Assembly (NCBI GenBank): GCA_002084875.1
Contig: NBMH01000057.1
Coordinates: 1 to 32,209, forward strand
DNA: 32,209 nt
Direction of reading: 5' to 3'
Origin: Anaerolineaceae bacterium 4572_78
GTDB lineage: Bacteria; Chloroflexota; Anaerolineae; 4572-78
The notes beneath the pieces are model-generated. The model saw only the letters and a program-made list of their open reading frames with translations, did not search any database and had not been told where the DNA came from. Positions 16,794 to 25,675 of the stretch are shown piece by piece; the first letter of the stretch is position 1, and each line of letters starts with the position of its first letter. The position numbers were made by a program, and so were the translations under genes.

Positions 16794-19700
16794 ATGAAAA
16801 AAATTTTATCACAACTGCTTAATATCAAGTCAGGTGAAGAGAAGATAGTTTTTCTGCTCATCCTCCATTTTATGTTTATTGGCGTTGTCCGTATTTTTAA
16901 CTCTACGGCATGCTATAGCTTATTCTTTTCTGAATTTAATGCGACCACATTACCTTATCTTTACATCGGTTCAGCATTCGTAACTACATCTATTTCAGTC
17001 GTTTATCTACGATTCACAAGAAATCTAACTCTTTTTCAGCAATTAGCCATTACACTGACTTTTTTAATTAGTGTAATGTTGACCCTGCGTTTTATACTTG
17101 GTTCATTCCAAGCTAATTGGTTAGTTTTGCTTCTTCCGATGTGGGTTGAAGTTATACGAGCCTTGACCAGTTTAGAAGGATGGGAATTAGCAGGTAATTT
17201 ACTTGATGTTCGTCAGGGCAAACGTCTGTTTGGAATTGTTGGCGGTGGAATACGCGTTGCCATCATTTTCGGTGGCATGACAATGGCAATGATTGTAGAT
17301 TGGTCAGGGGTAATTAACCTTTTCCTTATTTCAGCCTTTGGGCTATTTGGATGTCTACTATCATTGATTTACATAGCCCGAAAATATTCTCTAGTGTCCC
17401 CTTCTGATACGTCCGCTGATACAAGTAGCCAAACACAAAAAGAGGCTATATCGTATCGTGCCTTGTTTAACAACCGATATATTTTAATGATTATCGTTCT
17501 GGTGATTATTTTTAATTTCGGTTATTATTTTACAGATAACATATTTTTCAATCAAGCGGAAGTGTGGTATCCAACAGATAAAGAATTTGCTAACTTCTAT
17601 GGGATTTTTTCGTCACTTAGTGGCATGCTAACGCTAATAATGATTTCCATAACGGGACCAATTATTACTCGTTACGGTATACGAATTGGTTTAATTGTCA
17701 TGCCTATAACCATTGCTATAGGAAGCATAGCGATGATTACGTTGGGAACTATCAGCACTACAATATTGTTTTGGATAGCAGTAATGTTGTATGCAGCCGT
17801 CAATGCCCTCGACTCGTCCATCGACCAATCTTCCAATCAAATTCTATTTCAGCCGTTATTAAATAAACAAAGAGGACTACTTCGTGCATTAACAGAAGGG
17901 ATTGCGGGACCAATTGCACTCGGCTTAACAGGTGTTATACTCCTGATTTTGAACAATGTGTTGAACTTCAGTGTTTTTGGTTTAGCAGGTTTTTTGCTTG
18001 TCATCGCATTTAGCTGGTTAGGTTTAACCGTTTTCTTGGGACACGAATATAAAAATGCTCTAGTAAACATGTTGTCAAAACGGCGATTAGGTGGGGAATT
18101 GCTTACCTTAGATAGCAATAGTCTCCGATTTCTTAGAGAAGGATTACAAAGCTCTAATCCCGAAGTCATGATTTATTCGCTCAATATGCTATTGGAGCAT
18201 GATAAAGATAATACTGAAAAATATGTGAATAAATTGGTTAGCCATCCTTCTACTGAGGTACGCCAAGTAGTGTTACGTAAAATAGAACAATTGGAAATTA
18301 TCTCGGCTTTACCACTCGTTAGAAATATTATTCGTTCTGAAAAATCACATGAATTGCAAAGTAGAGCCTTACGTACTTTAGTTGTCTTGGGAAATGAATC
18401 AGATTTTGATGAAGTATGTCGTTACCTTGACCACCACAATCAAGCTGTTCGTTTAGGTGCAATGGTAGGTTTAATGCGTAGTGGTAGTATAGAGGGGATA
18501 TTAGTCGCGGGTGAGCATTTAATTTCTCTGATTAATTCTAAAATTCCTCAAGAACGAGTATTTGCGGCTGAGATTTTAGGAGAGATTGGCGTAAAAAACT
18601 TTTATCGTCCCCTGTTAAAACTATTGCATGACGAACATCCCAATGTGCAACGGGCATCTGTGATAGCCGCGGGCAAGTTAAAAAATCCTAAGCTATGGCA
18701 ACCATTGATTGAATATCTTTCGGTCACAGGAATAAGACGTTTTGCAAAACATGCATTGACTGTGAGTGGAGTAGAGGTTGTCCCTGAATTGATAGATGCC
18801 TTTCATCAAAAGATGAATGACCGTGATGCCCTTATTAGAATTGTTAATATTATGGAACGTGTTGGTGGTGAAAACACACTATCGTTTTTAAGTGATAAGA
18901 TTGATTTTCGTGACGAAGAAACACGTTACAATATTTTAGTGGCACTTAAGAACTTGAAATATCAAGTGGATGAAAAGGAAAGACCTCGTGTTGAGACTGC
19001 TATCGAAACTGAATTTTCAGAAAATATTCTCATTCTAACCTGTTTAGCTGATACCGCAGATAATGAACTGGTAACAATGTTACACGAAAGTTTGGAGCAT
19101 GAATTTGAGCAAAGCCGAGACCGTATTTTAATGCTTTTCTCTTTCATCTATGACCGCGATTCAATTCTCAAAACACGAAACAATCTCAGTTTGGACCAAT
19201 CTGATAAACAGGCTTATGCCATTGAAGTGCTTGATGTTCTTCTTTCTCAAAAACATAAATCAAGATTTTTGTCGTTAGTTGAGCATGCGAGTTATGACCA
19301 ACGGATTAAAAAATTGCAACCTAAACCTCCATATACTCCATTGGAAATAGGTTCATTATTGCAAAATATCATTACTGTAAAAAATATTGATTTAGGGGCT
19401 TGGGTAAAAGCATGTGCTATTTACTTGGCAGTTGCATTGGAAATTCATGAGACTTATCAAACTGTTGTTCTAGCCACACAAAATCCCGACCCATTGATTC
19501 GAGATACATCCATAAAAGCATTATCAACATTAAAGCCCATTGAATATCAACCTTACTTGAGTTCATTATCTCAAGATTTTATTCCGTTTCTCACAAAAGC
19601 TATCGAGCAAAAACGAAAAGAACGACAGGAAAAAAATATGTTATCAACAATTGAAAAAGTAATGGTATTGAAAAAAGTCGACCTTTTTAGGTATAGCCCT

Positions 19701-20072
19701 CATGAAACATTAGTTGAAGTAGTAAATATATTGGAAGAAGTTGAACTATCAGCAGAAGAAGTACTATTTAACAAAGGTGATATTGGCGACAGCATGTATA
19801 TGGTTATATATGGCAAAATACGTATATTTGATAAAAAAAGCACCTTTGATTATAAAATAGCGGGACAAAGTTTTGGCGAAATGGCGATACTTGATAAAAG
19901 AGCTACCCGTTCCGCATCCGCAGCCGCTACAGAAGATACGTTTCTTTTTCGTTTGGGTGAAGAACCGTTTTCTGAATTAATGGCTGACCGATTTGAGATT
20001 GTCGAAGGTGTGATTCAAGTACTCCTAGACCACATAAATAATGTGATGCAAAAACGTATCCAAAATAGTTAG
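16794..20072 (+). CDS. Npt/NTT-like transporter fused to HEAT repeats and a cNMP-binding domain
   Basis: The 1092-aa protein has three parts. Residues 1-420 carry about 11-12 membrane helices of the MFS/ATP:ADP-translocase-like type (opening IKSGEEKIVFLLILHFMFIG, a pattern of Npt1/Npt2-like proteins). Residues about 440-920 form a long HEAT-repeat solenoid (HPSTEVRQVVLRKIEQLEII, HPNVQRASVIAAGKLKNP). Residues about 960-1080 form a cyclic-nucleotide-binding domain whose phosphate cassette is FGEMAILDKRATRSASA, with the expected Glu and Arg. The substrate is unknown and nucleotide transport is not proven. It starts 27 bases after the STAS gene and is probably co-transcribed. A signalling role gated by cNMP is inferred. 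Its stop overlaps that of the convergent histidine kinase. Confidence 0.82.
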   Translation: MKKILSQLLNIKSGEEKIVFLLILHFMFIGVVRIFNSTACYSLFFSEFNATTLPYLYIGSAFVTTSISVVYLRFTRNLTLFQQLAITLTFLISVMLTLRFILGSFQANWLVLLLPMWVEVIRALTSLEGWELAGNLLDVRQGKRLFGIVGGGIRVAIIFGGMTMAMIVDWSGVINLFLISAFGLFGCLLSLIYIARKYSLVSPSDTSADTSSQTQKEAISYRALFNNRYILMIIVLVIIFNFGYYFTDNIFFNQAEVWYPTDKEFANFYGIFSSLSGMLTLIMISITGPIITRYGIRIGLIVMPITIAIGSIAMITLGTISTTILFWIAVMLYAAVNALDSSIDQSSNQILFQPLLNKQRGLLRALTEGIAGPIALGLTGVILLILNNVLNFSVFGLAGFLLVIAFSWLGLTVFLGHEYKNALVNMLSKRRLGGELLTLDSNSLRFLREGLQSSNPEVMIYSLNMLLEHDKDNTEKYVNKLVSHPSTEVRQVVLRKIEQLEIISALPLVRNIIRSEKSHELQSRALRTLVVLGNESDFDEVCRYLDHHNQAVRLGAMVGLMRSGSIEGILVAGEHLISLINSKIPQERVFAAEILGEIGVKNFYRPLLKLLHDEHPNVQRASVIAAGKLKNPKLWQPLIEYLSVTGIRRFAKHALTVSGVEVVPELIDAFHQKMNDRDALIRIVNIMERVGGENTLSFLSDKIDFRDEETRYNILVALKNLKYQVDEKERPRVETAIETEFSENILILTCLADTADNELVTMLHESLEHEFEQSRDRILMLFSFIYDRDSILKTRNNLSLDQSDKQAYAIEVLDVLLSQKHKSRFLSLVEHASYDQRIKKLQPKPPYTPLEIGSLLQNIITVKNIDLGAWVKACAIYLAVALEIHETYQTVVLATQNPDPLIRDTSIKALSTLKPIEYQPYLSSLSQDFIPFLTKAIEQKRKERQEKNMLSTIEKVMVLKKVDLFRYSPHETLVEVVNILEEVELSAEEVLFNKGDIGDSMYMVIYGKIRIFDKKSTFDYKIAGQSFGEMAILDKRATRSASAAATEDTFLFRLGEEPFSELMADRFEIVEGVIQVLLDHINNVMQKRIQNS

Positions 20073-22738
20073 ACCTGATAGGCTTCAACAACTATACCTG
20101 ACGCAAATTCTTGAGCGAGGGCTAGCACTTCATCCTTGAATGGTAAATACTGCTCATCGGATGCGGCAATCTGACATGTCTCTTTGATGATACTATCTAC
20201 ATTTCCATCCTTTGCCAATTTGTACAACAGTCTCATTTCTTTTGAGGGAGGCACAATGAAAGGTGATTCCTCTATGAAATCATCCTCAAAGTACAACTTT
20301 GAATCTTCTTCCCCTCTCCATAAGTGGGCGGGGCTAGGGGTGGTGGGGGCGGCTAGGCTAGGGACAGTAAAATTTACAGTAGTTCCTTTGCCTAGTTCAC
20401 TTTCGACCCAAATTCGACCCTTATTCTTTTCGACCATTTCTTGGCAAATAATCAAACCAAGTCCTGTACCTTGTTCTTTATTTGTGCCGAGTGTGGTATG
20501 ATGGGTGTCGATTCGGAAAAGTTTGTGTTGGTCTTTTTCACTCATGCCGATACCTGTATCTATCACAGAAACTTCAATAAAGTCAGAACCTACGAGTTCC
20601 TGGCTCCTTTCAGTATCATCTCCCCCTTCCCATGCTCTAGCTGAAATAGTAACACTCCCATCATTTGGTGTAAACTTGAGGGCATTGGTGGTTAAATTAC
20701 GAATGACAGTATCAAGCATATTTTCATCTGCATGGACAAAAATATTTTCGGGAACACCATTCAACAGATTAACACCTTTCTCATTGGCGTTTGGTGTAAG
20801 TAATTCGACAATATTATTTCCCACTTCATGCAAATCAATCCTGACAGGCTCGAAAGGCATATGTCCACGTTCCATGCGTGACCATTCCAACAAATTTTCC
20901 AATAAGCTATATACATTGTTGGTAGAAACTTGGACAGATTCTAACATTTCTCGCATGTCATCATAATCGCCATTATCAGCCAAAAATATCAGTAATTCTA
21001 CCATCCCAAGTAGAGGATGAAAGGGTCCTTTCAAATCATGGGCAACAATCGAAAAAAAACGGTCTTTGCTGGCGTTCAATTCGGATAACTTTGCGGCTCT
21101 TTCTTCCTCAATGGAACGCAACTTTTTTTCCAAGCCATACATGCGGGCATTGCGTAGAGAAATTGCTATTTGGTTAGCCACCATTTGAAAAACCATGTCA
21201 TCCTTGCTATCAAAGGCATCGGAGCGGTCGCTTTGAATATCTAATACACCCATAAATTCCTGCCCAATTCGCACTGGTAAAGTCAATTCTGCACGGGTAT
21301 TTGGGAACTTGTCAATGTACTCATACATCGCATCGTTGGTAGCGTCGTTGGTAAGATAATGAGTACCCGTTTCATACACATGGCGGAATATCCCTTTATT
21401 ATCAGACATGTCCACTTGATAATCCTCATAGATAAATGTTATTTCCTCGCGTCCTGTTCCAATTCGTAGGTGAAAAGCATTTTTATCATCTGTCAATAAC
21501 CACAGTCCCACAAAGTAGCCATCCAATTCTACTTGAAGTAATTTTATTGTAGTGTCAAGTTCTAATAGTAGCTGGTCTATATTCAAAATCGCATTCAACT
21601 GCTCACTAAGAATGGCGACCAATTTCAAACGATGTGTGCGTTTTTCAACCTTATCTTCTAATAAACCAATCAAACCTCGAAGTTGTGTGGTCATGTGATT
21701 AAATACATTTGCCAACATAGCAAATTCATCATGCCCACTGATAATTACTTCTTGAGTTAAGTCGCCCTGCCCAATTTTATAAGCGACATGGCTTAATTGA
21801 CGCAATGGAGGAATGATACGGCGAACTAGTACGAACGCTGCCAATAGCCCTAAACTCAATGCTAACATAGAAGTAATCGTTATTGTCAGGGCTTGAAAGA
21901 TGTCTGTGTTAATTTTAACATCTTCTTCTAATTCAACCAAGCGATTAAATAAATCTAAATACTTGTCCATTTCAAAGATTAGCTTAGAAGGGTCTATTAT
22001 ATTTTCGTCAATGGTCAGATTTTCGGTAGCAGAAGTTTTGGCAGTTTCTTCAAATTCGAGTATCAATAAATGAATATTATCAATGTACTCTTTCTTATCT
22101 GTATTGAAATAGGCTTGTTCGTTTGCTTGTATTTGTAGAACTAATTGGTAAAAAGTAGGGTCAGGTAATGGCTTGACCATGTTATTGAGTAAGAGCCATT
22201 GTTCTCTTAGTCTATGTTCCACGCCGTTTGTTCGGCTGAGATTTTTAATGTCAGCTACAGTCGTCAAAAATGCGGACTCATACTGGCTCAGTAAAGGGGG
22301 TAACTGCTCTACTTCTGATGTAGCTTGAATCAATTTCTCATCTTGAGTAATATTAAATAGATAAGTTATTTCATCAAGTTTCTCTTTTGCCTGTTTCAAA
22401 TGATGGTGTGTTTCCCACACATACTTTGACATGGCGATTTCAAAACCAATATTACGCCAATTGTCTAAAAAGGCATTTTCATTTTGGCGAGCCAAGAGAA
22501 ATTCATTTTCAATTTCTAAACTAAGTTCTCGAATACGATAGGCTTCATCTAAGGTCGTATCAACATTACTTTGTAGATTGTACAAGCTAAGGTATCCAAT
22601 GATAGCAATAATAAAAGCTAAAACTAAAATCAAGCCGAATCCCAATATCAATTGTGTTTGAATTGAAGCGAAACGCGAAACTAATTTATGCGAATTTTCC
22701 ATAATTATTTTTTCCTTTGCTTGTTCTAGTTTGGTCAT
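20069..22738 (-). CDS. Membrane GAF sensor histidine kinase with HAMP
   Basis: The 889-aa protein has TM1 (about 29-52), an extracytoplasmic helical sensor region (about 53-280), TM2 (about 283-306), HAMP (about 307-360), GAF (about 385-535), HisKA with AHDLKGP (His567) and HATPase with NLTTNALKFTPNDG, DTGIGM and GTGLGL. The kinase is complete. No receiver domain is fused, but the last 65 residues (PPSKEMRLLYKLAKDGNVDS...) resemble a helical tail common in cyanobacterial hybrid kinases. Just before this tail, AAPTTPSPAHLWRGEEDS is encoded by a dispersed GC-rich repeat. The start is uncertain: ATG 22738 has no clear ribosome binding site, while ATG 22702 has AAGGAA upstream. It converges with the transporter-like gene and shares 4 bp at the stops. 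No response regulator is adjacent. Confidence 0.93.
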   Translation of the reverse strand: MTKLEQAKEKIIMENSHKLVSRFASIQTQLILGFGLILVLAFIIAIIGYLSLYNLQSNVDTTLDEAYRIRELSLEIENEFLLARQNENAFLDNWRNIGFEIAMSKYVWETHHHLKQAKEKLDEITYLFNITQDEKLIQATSEVEQLPPLLSQYESAFLTTVADIKNLSRTNGVEHRLREQWLLLNNMVKPLPDPTFYQLVLQIQANEQAYFNTDKKEYIDNIHLLILEFEETAKTSATENLTIDENIIDPSKLIFEMDKYLDLFNRLVELEEDVKINTDIFQALTITITSMLALSLGLLAAFVLVRRIIPPLRQLSHVAYKIGQGDLTQEVIISGHDEFAMLANVFNHMTTQLRGLIGLLEDKVEKRTHRLKLVAILSEQLNAILNIDQLLLELDTTIKLLQVELDGYFVGLWLLTDDKNAFHLRIGTGREEITFIYEDYQVDMSDNKGIFRHVYETGTHYLTNDATNDAMYEYIDKFPNTRAELTLPVRIGQEFMGVLDIQSDRSDAFDSKDDMVFQMVANQIAISLRNARMYGLEKKLRSIEEERAAKLSELNASKDRFFSIVAHDLKGPFHPLLGMVELLIFLADNGDYDDMREMLESVQVSTNNVYSLLENLLEWSRMERGHMPFEPVRIDLHEVGNNIVELLTPNANEKGVNLLNGVPENIFVHADENMLDTVIRNLTTNALKFTPNDGSVTISARAWEGGDDTERSQELVGSDFIEVSVIDTGIGMSEKDQHKLFRIDTHHTTLGTNKEQGTGLGLIICQEMVEKNKGRIWVESELGKGTTVNFTVPSLAAPTTPSPAHLWRGEEDSKLYFEDDFIEESPFIVPPSKEMRLLYKLAKDGNVDSIIKETCQIAASDEQYLPFKDEVLALAQEFASGIVVEAYQV
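20311..20347. repeat. GC-rich dispersed repeat (family C) inside the histidine kinase gene
   Basis: On the minus strand the copy reads CCCACCACCCCTAGCCCCGC then an AGAGGGG end, matching the intergenic copy at 30082-30116 with a few changes. It keeps the reading frame and encodes Pro-Thr-Thr-Pro-Ser-Pro-rich residues between the ATPase domain and the tail. Confidence 0.7.
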
Positions 22739-22811
22739 GTTTGGTCATGTAAGAAAACTTGATCTGTTTTTGAATCAACCGTAAACATGGGCTACCATGT
22801 AAATATCCGTA

Positions 22812-22840
22812 ATTTTAATACAAACACGATAATTCGTCAA
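22812..22840 (-). promoter_or_regulatory. Predicted promoter for the histidine kinase gene
   Basis: On the minus strand TTGACG (22835-22840) and TAAAAT (22812-22817) are exactly 17 bases apart, about 70 bases before the start codon. The leader contains a small hairpin (ACATGG-GCTA-CCATGT, 22785-22800). Confidence 0.6.
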
Positions 22841-22924
22841 AAATGGGGAAATCATTTTGATAGATGAAAAATAAGACCACTAATCATCAATAGAAGTTAG
22901 GCAATTCAAGTTCGGTTTTTGCAT

Positions 22925-22953
22925 TTGGCATGTTCGTGGAAATGTGCTAAAAT
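22925..22953 (+). promoter_or_regulatory. Distal predicted promoter in the kinase/fakA gap
   Basis: TTGGCA (22925-22930) and TAAAAT (22948-22953) are 17 bases apart. The next gene on this strand starts 215 bases downstream, so transcripts would carry a leader of about 210 nt or encode a small RNA. In the rest of this 429-bp gene-free stretch I see only the proximal promoter and short hairpins. Confidence 0.5.
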
Positions 22954-23064
22954 GTAACCGTTCACCATCCTAGGGTGTATAGCGTGGTGGCAGTTAGACT
23001 TGACAAGTTGGTGTGGGTTGAGTTATTAGCTTATAATGCGTAATTTCTAAAATCTTGGAAAAAT

Positions 23065-23107
23065 TAGACAAAAATCTGTTCTGTGTTATAATTACCGTTT
23101 TGGTAAT
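23065..23107 (+). promoter_or_regulatory. Proximal fakA promoter with overlapping inverted repeat
   Basis: TAGACA (23065-23070) and TATAAT (23087-23092) are 16 bases apart. An inverted repeat, ATTACC-GTTTT-GGTAAT (23091-23107), begins inside the -10 box and covers the predicted start of transcription, so it is well placed to be an operator. Confidence 0.55.
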
Positions 23108-23167
23108 GAAAATTTGACGGATAATTTTCTACATGTACAATGAAGTAACTAAAAAGGCTTGTTTAAA

Positions 23168-24793
23168 ATGGAGAGTTCATTGATTATTAATGGTTTACAA
23201 TTAAAAGGCATGCTCCTTTCAGGAGCGTATTGGTTAAAAGCACATGCTACGCAAGTAAATGCTCTTAATGTTTTTCCTGTCCCTGATGGTGATACAGGAA
23301 CTAATATGTTGCTTACAATGCAAGCAGCTTTACAAGATATTCACAGTTATAGCGATTCCCATGTTGGACATCTTTCTCAATTGGCATCACAAGGAGCATT
23401 GATGGGAGCACGTGGAAATTCTGGAGTAATTCTTTCACAAATATTAGATGGATTTGCTCAAAAACTTAAAAATAAGGAAAGCATAACCATAAACGAATTT
23501 GCTATAGCATTGGAATCTGCTTCAGATAGAGCATATCAAGCAGTGATAAATCCTGTGGAAGGAACAATATTAACTGTCATGAAAGAGGCGGCCAGAGTAA
23601 GTAAAGAAGTTGCTTCTCATACTTCTACGGTAGATGAATTTCTGACTCAAGTAGTTGAAGTAGCAAAAACAACTCTTCGTCTAACACCTGAATTGTTACC
23701 TATATTAAAAGAATCTGGTGTGGTTGACGCAGGTGGACAAGGTTTAGTTTACATATTGGAAGGGATGCTGCGTTATACAAGAGGTTTTCCTATTGAAGAA
23801 AGCGATGCAGATGGCATAATTGCAACTGATTTTCAATACTCTACAGATTGGTACGATGAAGAACCAAACTTTGGCTATGATGTTCAGTTTCTTGTCAAGG
23901 GTGATAATTTAGATGTGGAGGCTATCCGCAAAATGATTGTTAGCATGGGGGAATGTCCACTTGTTGTTGGCAATCAAAATACAGTCAAAGTTCATGTGCA
24001 TGTGCCAGACCCAGGCATACCGCTTAGCTACGGTGTAACGCAAGGGGATTTGCTTGATATTGTTGTCGAAAATATGGAGGAACAACATCGTCAATTTGTA
24101 CATGAACGAACTCAAAAACAAACGGAAAGTTATACTCACACTGCTATGATTTGTGTTGCTCCAAGTGCAGGTCTAGGGACGATATTTGAAAGTCTAGGGG
24201 CTGATGAAATCATTTCAGGTGGTCAAACGATGAACCCAAGTATTCAAGAATTCGTAGATGTCATCAATCGTTTACAAGCTAAGCAATTTATCATTTTACC
24301 AAACAACAGCAATATTATCTTAACTGCGGAACAAGCAACGCAACTACTTCCCAACAAAATCATCCAAATTGTGCCAACCAAAACAATTCCACAAGGGATT
24401 AGTGCCTTGTTAGCTTTCCAGGCAAATGATAGTCTCAAATCAAATTTTGGACGAATGCTTGAAGCCATGAATTATACTCAAACTATCGAAGTTACAAAAG
24501 CTATTCGCACAACCACAGTAAATGATGTTATCGTCAGTATTGGTGATTTTATTGGTTTGCTTAACGGCGATTTGGTCAAAGCAGGACATGAACCTCCTCA
24601 AATTGTTGTGGATGTTTTTGCAATGCTTGACATGGATGAGTACGAAATTGTGACCATTTATTATGGAGAGGATGCTTCTGCAAACTCCGCAAAGGCAATT
24701 CCAGATTTGTTATTAGATAAATACTCTCACTTAGAGTTCGAAATCATGAACGGGGGGCAACCTCATTATCATTACATTATTTCAATAGAGTAA
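23168..24793 (+). CDS. fakA: DAK2-domain fatty acid kinase subunit (FakA-like)
   Basis: It is the ATP-binding subunit that phosphorylates fatty acids carried by DegV/FakB proteins to acyl-phosphates. The N-terminal DhaL-like domain shows NVFPVPDGDTGTNMLLTMQ (about 34-52) with the Mg-binding aspartates, then GARGNSGVILSQILDGFA (about 78-95). The middle and C-terminal part (about 215-541) is the DegV-like DAK1_2 module. Length (541 aa) is normal. The ORF track opens at TTG 23159; ATG 23168 with AAGG 10 bases upstream is preferred. DegV follows 9 bases later and recG overlaps DegV, so these form one transcript. FakA next to a lone DegV is a common arrangement in Gram-positives and Chloroflexota. 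Confidence 0.88.
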   Translation: MESSLIINGLQLKGMLLSGAYWLKAHATQVNALNVFPVPDGDTGTNMLLTMQAALQDIHSYSDSHVGHLSQLASQGALMGARGNSGVILSQILDGFAQKLKNKESITINEFAIALESASDRAYQAVINPVEGTILTVMKEAARVSKEVASHTSTVDEFLTQVVEVAKTTLRLTPELLPILKESGVVDAGGQGLVYILEGMLRYTRGFPIEESDADGIIATDFQYSTDWYDEEPNFGYDVQFLVKGDNLDVEAIRKMIVSMGECPLVVGNQNTVKVHVHVPDPGIPLSYGVTQGDLLDIVVENMEEQHRQFVHERTQKQTESYTHTAMICVAPSAGLGTIFESLGADEIISGGQTMNPSIQEFVDVINRLQAKQFIILPNNSNIILTAEQATQLLPNKIIQIVPTKTIPQGISALLAFQANDSLKSNFGRMLEAMNYTQTIEVTKAIRTTTVNDVIVSIGDFIGLLNGDLVKAGHEPPQIVVDVFAMLDMDEYEIVTIYYGEDASANSAKAIPDLLLDKYSHLEFEIMNGGQPHYHYIISIE

Positions 24794-24802
24794 GGGAATG
24801 TA

Positions 24803-25675
24803 TTGAGTTTAGGTGTTATGGAAAAAGTAATCATCGTGACAGACAGTTGTGCTTATTTTGACTCTGATGAGATAAGCGACCTGAATATCCATGTTGTCCC
24901 ACTTACAATTAAATTTGGGACAAAGAAAGTTGAAGATGGTACCGAAGGGTTAATCGAGAATGTTTTTGAACAACAGGAACTTGGAGTAAATCCTCCTGTT
25001 GTTGAACCCCCAACTCCTGTAGCATTTCAGCGTGCCTACACAAAAATTTACAAGGAGACAGACCGAATCTTATCTTTGCATGTCTCAAGCAAACTAAGCA
25101 AAACATACCAAAATGCCCATTATGGAGCAGAACCGTTATTAGGACGTTGTAATATCGAATTTATGGATACCACCTCCATTTTACTTGGACAAGGTGTATT
25201 AGTCAAGGCGGCTGCTGAAGCGGCTATGGAAGGAGCTGATATAGAAGAAATTGTGCGGATTGTGCGTGGTATGGTTCCTCATGTTTATACTGTTATGTAT
25301 GTGGATAGGATGGATTATTTAGAACGCAGTGGTCTCATCGGACAGGCACAATATATTTTAGGTTCTATGTTTGGCATAAAACCAATGTTATTTATGGAAG
25401 ATGGAGAAATTATTCCTATGGAAAAAGTGAAAACTGAAGAGAGAGCAATTGAAAAACTGGCTGAATTTATAGCTGAATTTGAGGATTTAGCCCAAACTGT
25501 CATCTTTCAACAAGGATTGGAGCTGACATCTTCTAGTGAAAAACTAGTTTATCGTTTAGGGCAAATCTTCCCCGATGAAGTATTCCCCATTATTCAATAC
25601 AATCCTTTGTTAGCTTCGTATGTCGGACCAACAGCATTGGGGGTCGGCATTTACGAGGAATTGGGGCGGTTTTAG
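24803..25675 (+). CDS. DegV-family fatty acid-binding protein (FakB-like)
   Basis: The protein binds one fatty acid and presents it to the FakA kinase. The opening strand IIVTDSCAYFDSDEI carries the TDS motif that contacts the carboxylate. EFMDTTSILLGQGVLVKAAA and the near-invariant MDYLERSGLIGQA (about residues 174-186) are diagnostic of DegV. The length, about 290 aa, is normal. Two starts are possible: TTG 24803, which has AAGGGA 5-6 bases upstream, or ATG 24818, which has a weaker AGG. The choice changes only five residues. The stop overlaps the recG GTG by one base (TAGTG). Confidence 0.93.
   Translation: MSLGVMEKVIIVTDSCAYFDSDEISDLNIHVVPLTIKFGTKKVEDGTEGLIENVFEQQELGVNPPVVEPPTPVAFQRAYTKIYKETDRILSLHVSSKLSKTYQNAHYGAEPLLGRCNIEFMDTTSILLGQGVLVKAAAEAAMEGADIEEIVRIVRGMVPHVYTVMYVDRMDYLERSGLIGQAQYILGSMFGIKPMLFMEDGEIIPMEKVKTEERAIEKLAEFIAEFEDLAQTVIFQQGLELTSSSEKLVYRLGQIFPDEVFPIIQYNPLLASYVGPTALGVGIYEELGRF

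Noticed and set aside
20505-20966. 153-aa plus-strand ORF inside the histidine kinase
   Set aside because: It is antisense to the conserved ATPase and HisKA motifs, with no start signals.
22991-23038. TTGACA with TATAAT before fakA as a promoter
   Set aside because: The two boxes are 26 bases apart, too far; the TAGACA-16-TATAAT pair further downstream fits better.
22970-23045. Possible tRNA or small structured RNA (GGGTGTATAGCGTGGTGGCA)
   Set aside because: It superficially resembles a tRNA 5' half, but no cloverleaf, T-loop GTTCRA or 3' acceptor match could be built.
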